64,000 bases of DNA, from positions 62,001 through 126,000 of the forward strand of contig NZ_LOBC01000072.1 in the NCBI RefSeq assembly GCF_001583695.1, given 5' to 3'. Below are positions 28,245 to 36,108 of the stretch, piece after piece. Source of the stretch: Bacillus wiedmannii. Its GTDB lineage: Bacteria > Bacillota > Bacilli > Bacillales > Bacillaceae_G. The stretch's first letter is position 1. Each line of letters begins with the position of its first letter. The position numbers and the translations under genes were made by a program. Below the pieces are notes generated by a model. It was not told where the DNA came from. It did not search any database and saw only the letters and a program-made list of their open reading frames with translations.

Positions 28245-28295
28245 CTCGACATATTTCCCGAGAAATATGTCGAGGCGGCAAAAACTTTGCCGCCT
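28245..28295. other. Two adjacent perfect hairpins after yusE
   Basis: CTCGACATATTTC (28245-28257) and GAAATATGTCGAG (28262-28274) form a 13-bp stem with a 4-nt loop. It abuts a second, GC-rich stem AGGCGGCAAA/TTTGCCGCCT (28273-28295), which reaches the yusE stop. Neither has a proper T tail on the minus strand, so these may be mRNA 3'-end or repeat structures rather than simple terminators. Confidence 0.6.
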
Positions 28296-28602
28296 ACTTT
28301 AATTCCGTATATAAATATTCAACCGAATGAAATGCATATATCTTCTTCATGAGTGTCCCATTTTCAAAAACAAGTAAACACGGTACACTTTCGATTCCAT
28401 ACTCTTTCGCTAAATGCGGAGCATAATTTAAATCTAACATTCCAATTTTCAAGTCTTCAATTGTCATCTCAACGACTGTTAACATCTTTTTTGCTAATTG
28501 GCATGTTCCACACATTGGAGTATATACATATAACACTGTTTTTTCTTCATTCTCTATTAGGGCTGTTGCTTCGGCTCCTGTCCAGTCAATCACTTCTATC
28601 AT
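28294..28602 (-). CDS. yusE: Thioredoxin-like protein YusE
   Basis: A 102-residue thioredoxin-fold protein with a redox motif CGTC (YTPMCGTCQLAKKM) near residue 31 and the cis-Pro of the fold in ESVPCLLVFENG. It lacks a signal peptide, so it acts in the cytoplasm. It follows yusF by 3 bp. Specific partners are unknown. Confidence 0.85.
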   Translation of the reverse strand: MIEVIDWTGAEATALIENEEKTVLYVYTPMCGTCQLAKKMLTVVEMTIEDLKIGMLDLNYAPHLAKEYGIESVPCLLVFENGTLMKKIYAFHSVEYLYTELK

Positions 28603-28605
28603 TCC

Positions 28606-28950
28606 TTACCGTAAATATTCTGTATAGACGTCAATGTCAGCTCCCCATAATACATTTGCTAAGTGTGAAGATGGCGCAGTTGCCACTTCTCGGTACGAGC
28701 GATCAATATAAATATGCTCTGCTTGCGGAAATTCTTTTCGAAATTGCTTCCTTAACTTTTCTCCAGCATCATCAGCATCCACTAGTACATACACTTCCTT
28801 ATCAAAAAACTGATCAATGAGCTCATCCATTTTCGATAAACCAATTGTACCATTTGTACAAACAATTTCCACCGGTTCACGAATAATAGATTCAATCTTT
28901 CTTCTATCTGATTTACCTTCTACAATAATGACTTTTTCTACATAAATCAT
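28606..28950 (-). CDS. yusF: Toprim-domain protein YusF
   Basis: A 114-residue stand-alone Toprim protein, like the N-terminal part of RNase M5. The catalytic EGKSD (residues 11-15) and the DxD in VDADDAGEKL are intact, which suggests Mg-dependent nucleic-acid chemistry. Followed directly by yusE. Biological role unknown. Confidence 0.85.
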   Translation of the reverse strand: MIYVEKVIIVEGKSDRRKIESIIREPVEIVCTNGTIGLSKMDELIDQFFDKEVYVLVDADDAGEKLRKQFRKEFPQAEHIYIDRSYREVATAPSSHLANVLWGADIDVYTEYLR

Positions 28951-29045
28951 ATGTCATCACCCGATCACCATATACTATACAACCTTTAACTTAGTATATA
29001 GTATATTCGTTATTTTCATGTTGTTTCCTGTTTATTTTTGCAAAA

Positions 29046-29162
29046 GAAAAGCGCAAGCGGCTTGCTTAGAACAAGAAGGCATTGGAACTCCTGAACTAGA
29101 GGCGCTTTTTACCTCAAGCGAAAGAGTAAAATGACCGACTGTTCTAGCCGCTGGAGCTGGAT
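29046..29162. repeat. bcr1-like repeat (copy B)
   Basis: Starts AAAAGCGCAAGCGGCTTG and ends TAGCCGCTGGAGCTGG. It is in direct orientation and almost adjacent to copy C, with only 6 bp between. Confidence 0.75.
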
Positions 29163-29168
29163 CATAAT

Positions 29169-29285
29169 GAAAAGCGCAAGCGGCTCGTTCAGATTGTGAG
29201 GGGGATGGAGCTTCTGACGTAAAGGCGCTTTTTGCCTTGTAGGAAGAATCGAAGCCACCGAACAATTTAGCCGCTGGAGCTGGAC
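29169..29285. repeat. bcr1-like repeat (copy C)
   Basis: Starts GAAAAGCGCAAGCGGCTCG and ends TAGCCGCTGGAGCTGGAC, with GTAAAGGCGCTTTTTGCC inside. A 113-residue minus frame runs through copies B and C but is only a by-product of the repeats. Confidence 0.75.
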
Positions 29286-29375
29286 AATAAAAAATTAAAC
29301 GAAATCGTTTTTTCAAAAAACGTTCTCCTACACGATAATTAGTATATGATTCTACGTTCATTATTTTACACAAAA

Positions 29376-29403
29376 TAAAAAGGACAGCACAAAGGCTGTC
29401 CTT
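29376..29403 (-). terminator. Intrinsic terminator of gcvH
   Basis: A 9-bp stem AAGGACAGC/GCTGTCCTT just after the gcvH stop, followed on the minus strand by TTTTTATTTTG. Confidence 0.8.
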
Positions 29404-29416
29404 TAGTCGACTATAA

Positions 29417-29800
29417 TTAGTCTTGGTTTGTCATTTCTGCATATTTTTCTGCAGTTAATAACTTCTCAACTTGGCTTGCATCAGAAAGTTCAACTTTAAC
29501 CATCCATGCACCCTCGTATGGAGATTCGTTAACAAGTTCTGGTTGGTCACTTAATTCTTCGTTTACTGCTACAACTTTACCACTTACAGGTGCGTATAAC
29601 TCAGAAACTGTTTTAACAGATTCTACGCTTCCGAATGGCTCGTCAGCTTCGATTGTTGCACCTACTTCAGGAAGTTCAACGAATACGATATCGCCTAGCT
29701 CACCTTGTGCAAAGTGAGTAATACCGATAACAACTTCATTACCTTCAGTTTTTACCCATTCGTGTTCTTCAGAGTAACGTAAATTATTTGGAATGCTCAT
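29417..29800 (-). CDS. gcvH: Glycine cleavage system H protein
   Basis: A 127-residue lipoyl carrier that shuttles the aminomethyl group in glycine cleavage and, in Bacillus, also relays lipoyl groups to other complexes. The lipoylated lysine is K63 in [18 protein letters not shown] precedes the ATG at 29800; the upstream frame extension is spurious. Its lipoylation needs LipA encoded at 13.2 kb. Follows yusI by 41 bp. Confidence 0.96.
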   Translation of the reverse strand: MSIPNNLRYSEEHEWVKTEGNEVVIGITHFAQGELGDIVFVELPEVGATIEADEPFGSVESVKTVSELYAPVSGKVVAVNEELSDQPELVNESPYEGAWMVKVELSDASQVEKLLTAEKYAEMTNQD

Positions 29801-29841
29801 GACTGTACCTCCAGTGAATGTATTAATTATGTAAAAATACC

Positions 29842-30207
29842 TTATTGGTACTTTTTCCACACACTTTCAAACTGCTCTTCGTTAAAACCAAGTGTTACAT
29901 TCGTTCCATTTGTTACGATTGGACGTTTAATCAACATGCCATCAGATGCTAAAAGTTCGTACATTTCGTCTTCACTTGCATCCTTTAACTTATCTTTCAG
30001 ACCAAGTTCGCGGTAACGCATTCCACTTGTATTAAAGAATTTTTTTAATGGTAATTCACTTTTTTCATGTAAATTACGTAAATCTTCTTTTGATGGTGGA
30101 TTTTCAACAATATGAATCATCTCATATGCTACATCGTTTGCCTCAAACCATTTCTTTGCTTTTTGACATGTGCCACACTTTGGATATGAATAAAATGTTA
30201 CTGTCAT
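29842..30207 (-). CDS. yusI: ArsC/Spx-family protein YusI
   Basis: A 121-residue ArsC-fold protein with an N-terminal CGTC redox pair ([13 protein letters not shown]) and the RP loop IKRPIVTNG. The family includes Spx, MgsR and glutaredoxin-type arsenate reductases. YusI resembles the arsenate-reductase-like branch, but no ars genes are adjacent. AGGTGA lies just upstream of the ATG at 30207. Confidence 0.85.
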   Translation of the reverse strand: MTVTFYSYPKCGTCQKAKKWFEANDVAYEMIHIVENPPSKEDLRNLHEKSELPLKKFFNTSGMRYRELGLKDKLKDASEDEMYELLASDGMLIKRPIVTNGTNVTLGFNEEQFESVWKKYQ

Positions 30208-30951
30208 AAATTCACCTACTTTTTTACTAACCTTTACCTTTATCATATAGAAAACGTTTTATTATTTCAAACGATTATTCGCTAAACTTTTACTTATTTC
30301 GTGATAATTTTTAATAATCCTGCAATTTTTTCTTATTTTTCCGCCATTTGTTAAGAAAAAAATAAATATATAATTTTTTAGATTTTTCTCTCATTCTGTA
30401 TCAAACATATATGTTAAACAAACGTTTGATTAACTCCCTATTTTTCTTTGTTCACTCTTTTAGCTACATCGGTTTCTTCCTACCGAACATATATCTTAAA
30501 CAAACGTTTGATTAAATCCCTATTTTTCTCTGTTCACCCTTGAGCTACATCGGTTTCTTCCTACCGAACATACATCTTAAACAAACGTTTATTTAACCGT
30601 TTCAGCCTATAGTCACAAAACCTGGAAACACTTTAAATGACAAAAGCTTACAGATAAAAGGAACTAACGATTTTGACCGTAGTAGTGAGCCCATAAAAAA
30701 GTTATTAAGCCTATCATCAATAAAGCAAAAGTAACTGCTCCTGAGAATATGAAATTCAAATTACTGACTGAAATATAAAAAGAAGTGCCCTTGCTTAAAG
30801 ACAGGGTACTTCTTTTTTATCATCAATCTAAAGGTAAACGTATCCTTCATTAAAGTAAAAATGTATAGTTCTCTACTTTTTCGTAATTTATTCAAAATCT
30901 TTGCGGAACCGCCACTAGCTCATTTACATCATTATCGTTAGCTGAGGTTAA
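30208..30951. other. Long intergenic region with tandem repeats
   Basis: AT-rich. It contains the 82-bp tandem repeat (30404-30600) and a hairpin at 30780-30820 with AAGAAGT/ACTTCTT arms and a T6 tail on the plus strand. A minus-strand frame of 31 codons (30664-30759, TTG start) encodes a hydrophobic peptide but has no ribosome site. No gene is supported. Confidence 0.5.
30404..30600. repeat. 82-bp tandem repeat, about 2.4 copies, each with a CAAACGTTTG palindrome
   Basis: Copies start at 30404, 30486 and 30567 (periods 82 and 81 bp). Each begins AACATAYATSTTAAACAAACG. The palindrome CAAACGTTTG occurs at 30419-30428 and 30501-30510, and a variant CAAACGTTTA at 30582-30591. Each unit also carries TACATCGGTTTCTTCCTACCG. 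The layout suggests repeated protein-binding sites. Confidence 0.8.
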
Positions 30952-31338
30952 TTATATTTTTCTACGTACTACATAAAAAGCTAAGGAACCCATAATAATA
31001 GGTGCAACTAAACTAGAAGCATATGCACTAGTAATAGTAAAAAGAGAGAGTATAAATATATAGATAAGAGATAGTCCAATAAATACAGGAATTCCAACTC
31101 GAAACTTCCTACATTGTTTTATGTTCCTGTATAACACTTCTCCAATTAGGCAAGCTACAAGATCTAATACACTACCAAATATGATGAGAATTACAATAAA
31201 TCCAACTATGTTAGGTAAACCATTCTCGTTAGAATAACTAGGATCAGAAATATACGGTATTAAGAACCATATGATAATAAAAGTAAGCAGACTTGCAGCA
31301 TAACTAATTAAAAATTTCCTCAACGTAATCATCCCCAT
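30952..31338 (-). CDS. Hypothetical four-helix membrane protein
   Basis: A 128-residue protein with four predicted membrane helices (about 8-28, 43-66, 80-98 and 101-122) and short loops. No recognised family. The ribosome site is weak (GGGG directly before the second ATG), so the exact start is uncertain. It lies in the AT-rich accessory stretch between yusI and fadE. Confidence 0.6.
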   Translation of the reverse strand: MGMITLRKFLISYAASLLTFIIIWFLIPYISDPSYSNENGLPNIVGFIVILIIFGSVLDLVACLIGEVLYRNIKQCRKFRVGIPVFIGLSLIYIFILSLFTITSAYASSLVAPIIMGSLAFYVVRRKI

Positions 31339-31433
31339 AATTTTCTAATATTATCTTCATCTTCATTGTATGACATAATGCCCTATTATTGATAGCAAGA
31401 CTACCATCCACGAAATTGCTAATTGCATGAAAT

Positions 31434-31466
31434 AAAAAAGACGCATTTAAATTGATGCGTCTTTTG
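31434..31466. terminator. Intrinsic terminator after the 79-aa membrane protein gene
   Basis: An 11-bp stem AAAAGACGCAT/ATGCGTCTTTT with flanking A and T runs; the stem overlaps the gene's 3' end. Confidence 0.75.
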
Positions 31467-31686
31467 GCGATGTTTCTTTTGTGAAATCATATAAAGCAAT
31501 CGCGCCTAAAATAACCAATATACCTTCAGGAGCATCTAACAAAATAGTTCTCCAAGTTTCTGATATTATCCATTTAATACCTGCTGATTCAAGATATGCT
31601 TGAAAATAACCGATTGTAAAATCAATTACAAATAAACATACAAGTAATGTTAGACCAAACCGAATTAATTTCTTGTTTTTAAACAT
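31447..31686 (-). CDS. Small membrane protein, unknown function
   Basis: A 79-residue protein with two predicted membrane helices (about 7-25 and 48-66). The ATG at 31686 has GAGAGGTG 5 nt upstream, better than the frame's first start. The short C-terminal tail ends DFTKETSPKDASI. No family assignment. Confidence 0.6.
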   Translation of the reverse strand: MFKNKKLIRFGLTLLVCLFVIDFTIGYFQAYLESAGIKWIISETWRTILLDAPEGILVILGAIALYDFTKETSPKDASI

Positions 31687-31707
31687 GTAACACCTCTCAA
31701 AATTCAT

Positions 31708-32301
31708 TGGATATTTCTGTTTTCAGTTCTCTATATACAAAAACCCTTATATTTAATTTTAACATACAAAATATCCAAATAAATACAATATGCATATTTC
31801 GTGAATATTAAGGAAGTACTGTTAATAAAAAAGCCCTACAATTGTAGGACAAAATGGCTTTAGCAACCCCAACAAATAATCGCATAAATAACGAAATTAT
31901 TTGAACCACTGTATAGTCAATCCCAGCCCTTGAAATACGGGGAAATCCCTGTTCCTGGCTACTAACCCTAATGAATAACCCACCGCATAACACTACAACG
32001 GATGGATACTATTGAGCTCATAATTAAGAAATTACTACAAAGAAAAGCCATGAATAAACATGACTTTCATAGCATAATCACTTCTATATTCAATAGAAAT
32101 TAAAGTGAATTATATTTCTTTACTTTTAAAGGAATAGATATTACATATAAATCTATAGCATAAGTAATAATCAAAATCCCTTTTCCTTCATCAGCAAATT
32201 TTGCTTGCAGAAACTTTTCTGAAACTTTCCTTTTTCCCCATCTCTTTGGAAAATATCCGAATCCTAAGAACATAATAATAGCCCGATACTCATTAACTTA
32301 A
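31708..32301. other. Intergenic stretch with a probable decayed membrane-protein gene
   Basis: On the minus strand around 31890-31990 one frame reads CYAVGYSLGLVARNRDFPVF and continues to a stop. It looks like the end of a real membrane protein but is closed by stops on both sides. An overlapping 61-codon frame has no ribosome site. The rest (32000-32300) is AT-rich with no feature I can name. Confidence 0.35.
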
Positions 32302-32700
32302 CTACTTTTCTTTTTTCCATGATATTTCAAATTCTCCACCATGTTCTTCTGTTATAATTTTAACTTTATATGTATCATCTTTAGACACTTTAATATTATT
32401 TTTATTGTTTCCACTAGTAACTTCCAATATTGTATTATCATTTGAATCTAAAACATAAGCCTTTATGGTTCCTTGTTTAGTTTTATCAGTAAAAGAAAAG
32501 ATCCAATTCTCCCCTTTTTTAACTTTCCTATCTTGAGTTGCATATCCAGTAAATTTCCTATAGTCCCCAGATATACTACCAGATACGCTATCTGAAGAAC
32601 CATGAACCTTACCACCAACAATCGTTCCTTCTCTTGTAAAACAACCACTAAGAACTACCAAACATAGAACAAATAATAATGTATTTTTAATAGTTTTCAA
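32302..32700 (-). CDS. Putative lipoprotein
   Basis: About 132 residues. The signal peptide ends in the lipobox VLSGC; the mature part is glycine- and serine-rich at first, then forms a likely beta domain (NWIFSFTDKTKQGTIKAYVLDSNDN). The AAGGGGGA ribosome site touches two ATG codons, so a TTG start at 32700, 7 nt away, fits best; ATG at 32706 or 32703 is possible. Unknown function. Confidence 0.6.
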   Translation of the reverse strand: MKTIKNTLLFVLCLVVLSGCFTREGTIVGGKVHGSSDSVSGSISGDYRKFTGYATQDRKVKKGENWIFSFTDKTKQGTIKAYVLDSNDNTILEVTSGNNKNNIKVSKDDTYKVKIITEEHGGEFEISWKKEK

Positions 32701-32839
32701 CATCATTCCCCCTTATCCTCTTATTTACATTTTTTCTTTCATAAAGAAAAATGGACCTATGACCAAGTAAATAACATGATGAATGTTGACAATCCCCTTG
32801 TTAGAGTATCATATAAAAAATAAAAAGGAGTAATAAGCA

Positions 32840-33229
32840 ATGAATATTAAAATAGTGGATATATCAGACAAATTATTAGATGGATATAAAGTTTTAGTTC
32901 AAGTAGATAGCAATCAATTTATCGCTGAGTGGGGTGGCGATAAACCAGAAAAACACGAAAACTATAATGTAGAAATACATATAGATAATGAATTTATATG
33001 GAATACAAATATAACTTTTTCAGATAAAAATGCAAATGCAATAATTCAGAATAGTAAAGGCTTTAAAGTAATTGCTAAGCTAGATTATAACAGTGAGGAT
33101 AGCTTAGCAACACTAACTATCTACGATAGTATAATACTAATTGATGTAGAAGGAATCGAGCAAGATATAGCAAATGAATGGGTAGAAATGCAGTGCACTT
33201 CAATTAAGATATTTAATACTAATTTTTAA
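32840..33229 (+). CDS. Hypothetical cytoplasmic protein
   Basis: A 129-residue soluble acidic protein (MNIKIVDISDKLLDGYKVLVQVDSNQ). Alternating hydrophobic residues suggest mostly beta structure. AAAAAGGAG lies ahead of the ATG at good spacing. No motif, signal peptide or membrane helix. It is the only plus-strand gene in this accessory stretch and is strongly AT-rich, consistent with acquired DNA. Size and charge would suit an immunity protein, but there is no toxin partner. Confidence 0.55.
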   Translation: MNIKIVDISDKLLDGYKVLVQVDSNQFIAEWGGDKPEKHENYNVEIHIDNEFIWNTNITFSDKNANAIIQNSKGFKVIAKLDYNSEDSLATLTIYDSIILIDVEGIEQDIANEWVEMQCTSIKIFNTNF

Positions 33230-33339
33230 CAGAAACCCATTACATAACTATGGCATAGTCGTTATGATGTAGTGAGATATAGAAAGAGTAAACGAGTATA
33301 TAAATAAACATGTTTATATGCATATGAATATCCTACGGC

Positions 33340-33510
33340 AATTCCTGCTCAAGCAGACGCCACTAACCATACCGTAGCCACTCATAACCGCAAGTCCAAT
33401 CTCAACAGGAACGATTATTGGCCATAATAAAGCTAAAACTGCTTGCATACCTGCCTACAAACCAATACTAATCGCAAAGGGAGATGTGGAACTAACATTA
33501 TCACCCCTTG
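33340..33510 (-). pseudogene. Broken membrane-protein remnant
   Basis: The frame reads SSTSPFAISIGL, then TAG, then AGMQAVLALLWPIIVPVEIG and LAVMSGYGMVSG. It has the composition of a two-helix membrane protein but has an in-frame stop and no start. I do not recognise the family. Confidence 0.35.
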
Positions 33511-33664
33511 ATAAAACGAACTAATACTGGATGCACTTCATTAAAACTTTATAATAAAATCCGCAATAGCTGATATAAAATTATAAATCAGTATCATTAC
33601 ATCTCGCATACGTTGTAAAGCTTGCTTGAACTTCTCAATCATATTTTTATCTGTGCTTCTGCAT

Positions 33665-33694
33665 AAAAAATAAGAAGCCTCTTATACAGGCTCC
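33665..33694 (-). terminator. Intrinsic terminator of the 175-aa lipoprotein gene
   Basis: Stem GAGCCT/AGGCTT with a 7-nt loop followed on the minus strand by TTATTTTTT. Confidence 0.65.
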
Positions 33695-33698
33695 TTCA

Positions 33699-34226
33699 TC
33701 ATCTATTCAAATAATCTGTGATGGTTTGAAATACGACAATATACATATTATGAATACTTTCTTCTGTATTTCCGCCATTAGATAAACCAACTGCCCATTG
33801 TTGTCCTTCACCACTTCCGATATTTGCAAACCCTTGCGTATACATAGCATTTACATCTTTTCTTGCACTGTTATACTCTATCCCTTTTGTAGTAAAAATT
33901 GAATATGATTTATCTTGTAAACCGATAAAAAACACTGGTTTCTTTAGCGATGAAAATACATTTTTATATTGATCTGTTGAGGCTTCTTGAAAGTGATCTT
34001 TCATTATTAAAAAACCATCCACTTCCTTAGATTTCTTTTCCAGTTCCTCTAACTTCATTTCCTCAAACTTTATATTCCTAAACGTATCTTTCGGCTTTTC
34101 TCCAATGACTCCAATTACGAGTGCTCTTCCGTTATATTCTAATTTCTCTCCTTCTTTATCCTTTGCACACCCAGCACCGACTAGGCATATCAATATAAAA
34201 AATAAGAAATACGATAAACGCTTCAT
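33699..34226 (-). CDS. Putative lipoprotein
   Basis: A 175-residue lipoprotein (lipobox VGAGC). The mature part has a Rossmann-like look (RALVIGVIGEKP, VDGFLIMKDHF, KPVFFIGLQDKSYSIFTTKG) and a G-rich loop NIGSGEGQQWAVG. No family recognised. It is divergent from the PAP2 gene, with an intergenic gap of about 140 bp. Confidence 0.7.
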   Translation of the reverse strand: MKRLSYFLFFILICLVGAGCAKDKEGEKLEYNGRALVIGVIGEKPKDTFRNIKFEEMKLEELEKKSKEVDGFLIMKDHFQEASTDQYKNVFSSLKKPVFFIGLQDKSYSIFTTKGIEYNSARKDVNAMYTQGFANIGSGEGQQWAVGLSNGGNTEESIHNMYIVVFQTITDYLNR

Positions 34227-34369
34227 TTAGCACCCTCCCCTTCTTTTCAGTCAAGTGACAAAAACGTAAGGCGAATTCAAGAAAATGTAAGTAAAATCGA
34301 TAGCTCAAATTACGTTTCTATATTATAATCAATTGAATTTACTTACATTACTAAACATAGGAGATTATC

Positions 34370-35017
34370 ATGAAGAAATTTAAACTTTCATCTTTTCTTC
34401 CGTTAAGTTATATACTTCTACTCGTACTCGTAAGTCCCCTTTACGATGTATTAAATAAATCGGCTGTTCACGCAGTAGATGTCACAACTGTAGTAGATGA
34501 TTGGATTCCATTTGTGAAAGCATTTATTATTCCTTATTTACTTTGGTTTCCTTACTTATACGGCGCACTTATTTATTACTGCTTTGCAGATCGAAAGCAA
34601 TATTATGCCACTTTAAGTAGTGTTATTCTTGGAAAACTGGCTTGTTTTTCTATTTATTATTTTTGGCAGACAACTGTACCACGTCCAACAGTCGTTGGAT
34701 CAGACGTATTTTCCGAACTAGTCCGCTATATTTATAGTATCGATCAACCGGTAAACTGTTTCCCTAGCATTCACGTTCTTACTACCTTTGTGATTATGCT
34801 AGCTGCCTTTAAACGTAGAGAACAACATGCTTTTGAATATTACATTCTTACCTTCTTCGGTACGCTTATTATTTTATCCACGCTATTTACGAAGCAACAC
34901 GCATTTGTAGACGCCATTTCTGGAATGACGCTTGCAAGCATACTTTACTTCGGCGTTCAACTTTTATTAGCAAAAGAAACTGTACGTGTTCCAGTAAAAC
35001 AAAATCACAAAATGTAA
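34370..35017 (+). CDS. PAP2-superfamily membrane phosphatase
   Basis: A 215-residue integral membrane protein with about six helices. PAP2 motifs are visible: VPRP (end of motif 1), CFPSIHVLT (motif 2, PSxH) and KQHAFVDAISG (motif 3, HxxxD). Members dephosphorylate lipid phosphates such as phosphatidic acid or undecaprenyl diphosphate. Motif 3 has TKQHAF instead of SRxxxxxH, a common variant. TAGGAGA precedes the ATG. Confidence 0.8.
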   Translation: MKKFKLSSFLPLSYILLLVLVSPLYDVLNKSAVHAVDVTTVVDDWIPFVKAFIIPYLLWFPYLYGALIYYCFADRKQYYATLSSVILGKLACFSIYYFWQTTVPRPTVVGSDVFSELVRYIYSIDQPVNCFPSIHVLTTFVIMLAAFKRREQHAFEYYILTFFGTLIILSTLFTKQHAFVDAISGMTLASILYFGVQLLLAKETVRVPVKQNHKM

Positions 35018-35048
35018 AAAGCAGACTGTGGCTTCCAGTCTGCTTTTC
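35017..35048. terminator. Bidirectional intrinsic terminator
   Basis: An 11-bp stem AAAAGCAGACT/AGTCTGCTTTT between the PAP2 gene (+) and the PTS IIC-like gene (-). Confidence 0.85.
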
Positions 35049-35072
35049 TATATATAAAAGGAGATTTTCAAT

Positions 35073-36086
35073 TTAAGATTGCGGTACAGTCATATCACCA
35101 GAGTGAATACGCCCTGCTTTTTTAAGGGCAATGTAAAGTATATAAGAAACAGCTACTGGAATGATGATATAAGTGATTACCATCGCTGGGACAACTTCCC
35201 ATCCTTCGCTAGAAATTAAATTAATTGGTGCGATAAGAGAACTTAATCCAAGACCTGCAATTTCTTTTCCTGCTTCTAGTTGGAAAATTAATGCGGATAC
35301 TGGACCAACTATAGCACTGGCGACGACAGTTGGGACGAGAATCATTGGATTTTTAGTGATATTTGGCAACTGTACTTTCGGAGTACAAAGCGCTTGAGCT
35401 AATATGCCGCCTAAATTATTTTCTTTCGCTGAGATTACAGAGAATCCGATAAACTGAGCAACGCAGCCTGCAAGAGCAGCACCACCTGCAACACCGTCTA
35501 AGCTAAGTGCGATTGCTAACGCAGCTGATGAAGCTGGAGAGATAAGTAATAGTCCCCAAACGACTGCAATGACGATAGAAGCGATAAACGGGCTACCAGC
35601 TGAGCTATCTTTAATAAACGCTCCAACTGTATTTAACACAGGAGTAATATTATGAGACAACCAAATACCAACTAAACCAGAACCTAATATGGCCGCAAAT
35701 GGAACGAGCATCATATCTAACGCAGTTTTTCCACTTAAACGTTTACCAATATATACAGCTAAAGTCGCTGTTAATAATGCACCGATTGGCTCACCTGTTT
35801 TAATAATTAGACCTGCTTCAGTAATTGAAATGGATCCGGCACCAATCGCTCCAGCTACCATAGCTGAGAAGATTACAAGACCATTTGCACCGAGCATAAA
35901 GGCAATTCCGGCACCAATGGCTGGTGCCATAAGTGATTTTGCAACAACTCCGATTGTAATAAGCAATGGAATATCAACAATTCTTCCTATATTTTCGATT
36001 AGTAAACCAATTCCAAGGGATACGAAAATACCTTGTGCAATTCCAGCTGATGCTTTAAATACACGGGACATTATATATTCCTTCAT
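35073..36086 (-). CDS. PTS_EIIC_2-family membrane protein
   Basis: A 337-residue protein with about nine or ten helices, matching the PTS EIIC_2 family (GAGIAFMLGANGLVIFSAMVAGAIGAG, PNITKNPMILVPTVVASAIVGPVSALIFQ). No EIIA or EIIB partner and no phosphorylation site are present, so it may be a transporter or sensor rather than a classical PTS component. It lies 22 bp after lactate dehydrogenase and is probably co-transcribed. The ATG at 36086 is preferred over the upstream GTG. Confidence 0.8.
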   Translation of the reverse strand: MKEYIMSRVFKASAGIAQGIFVSLGIGLLIENIGRIVDIPLLITIGVVAKSLMAPAIGAGIAFMLGANGLVIFSAMVAGAIGAGSISITEAGLIIKTGEPIGALLTATLAVYIGKRLSGKTALDMMLVPFAAILGSGLVGIWLSHNITPVLNTVGAFIKDSSAGSPFIASIVIAVVWGLLLISPASSAALAIALSLDGVAGGAALAGCVAQFIGFSVISAKENNLGGILAQALCTPKVQLPNITKNPMILVPTVVASAIVGPVSALIFQLEAGKEIAGLGLSSLIAPINLISSEGWEVVPAMVITYIIIPVAVSYILYIALKKAGRIHSGDMTVPQS

Positions 36087-36108
36087 TTGTTTCACCTTCT
36101 CCTATAAG

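Larger units (their letters stand above)
33230..33698. other. Intergenic stretch with decayed coding remnants
   Basis: On the minus strand, 33544-33645 encodes a 33-residue helical peptide (MIEKFKQALQRMRDVMILIY and onward) without a clear ribosome site. Immediately after it, 33340-33510 reads as a membrane-protein frame (QAVLALLWPIIVPVEIGLAV) broken by an in-frame TAG. These appear to be remnants of a small operon. Confidence 0.35.

Noticed and set aside
29032-29373. 113-codon minus-strand ORF
   Set aside because: It lies almost wholly in two bcr1-like repeats; its two halves are the repeat translated twice (CPAPAAKL / DPAPAART). No ribosome site.
30404-30600. CRISPR-like direct repeats
   Set aside because: The full 82-bp unit is repeated, including what would be spacers; only 2.4 copies; no cas genes.
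30664-30759. 31-codon hydrophobic minus-strand ORF (TTG start)
   Set aside because: No ribosome site; it would begin directly behind a hairpin with no support for translation. Kept only as a note.
31808-31993. 61-codon minus-strand ORF starting MLCGGLFIRVSS
   Set aside because: No ribosome site, and a different frame in the same place looks more protein-like; probably decayed sequence.
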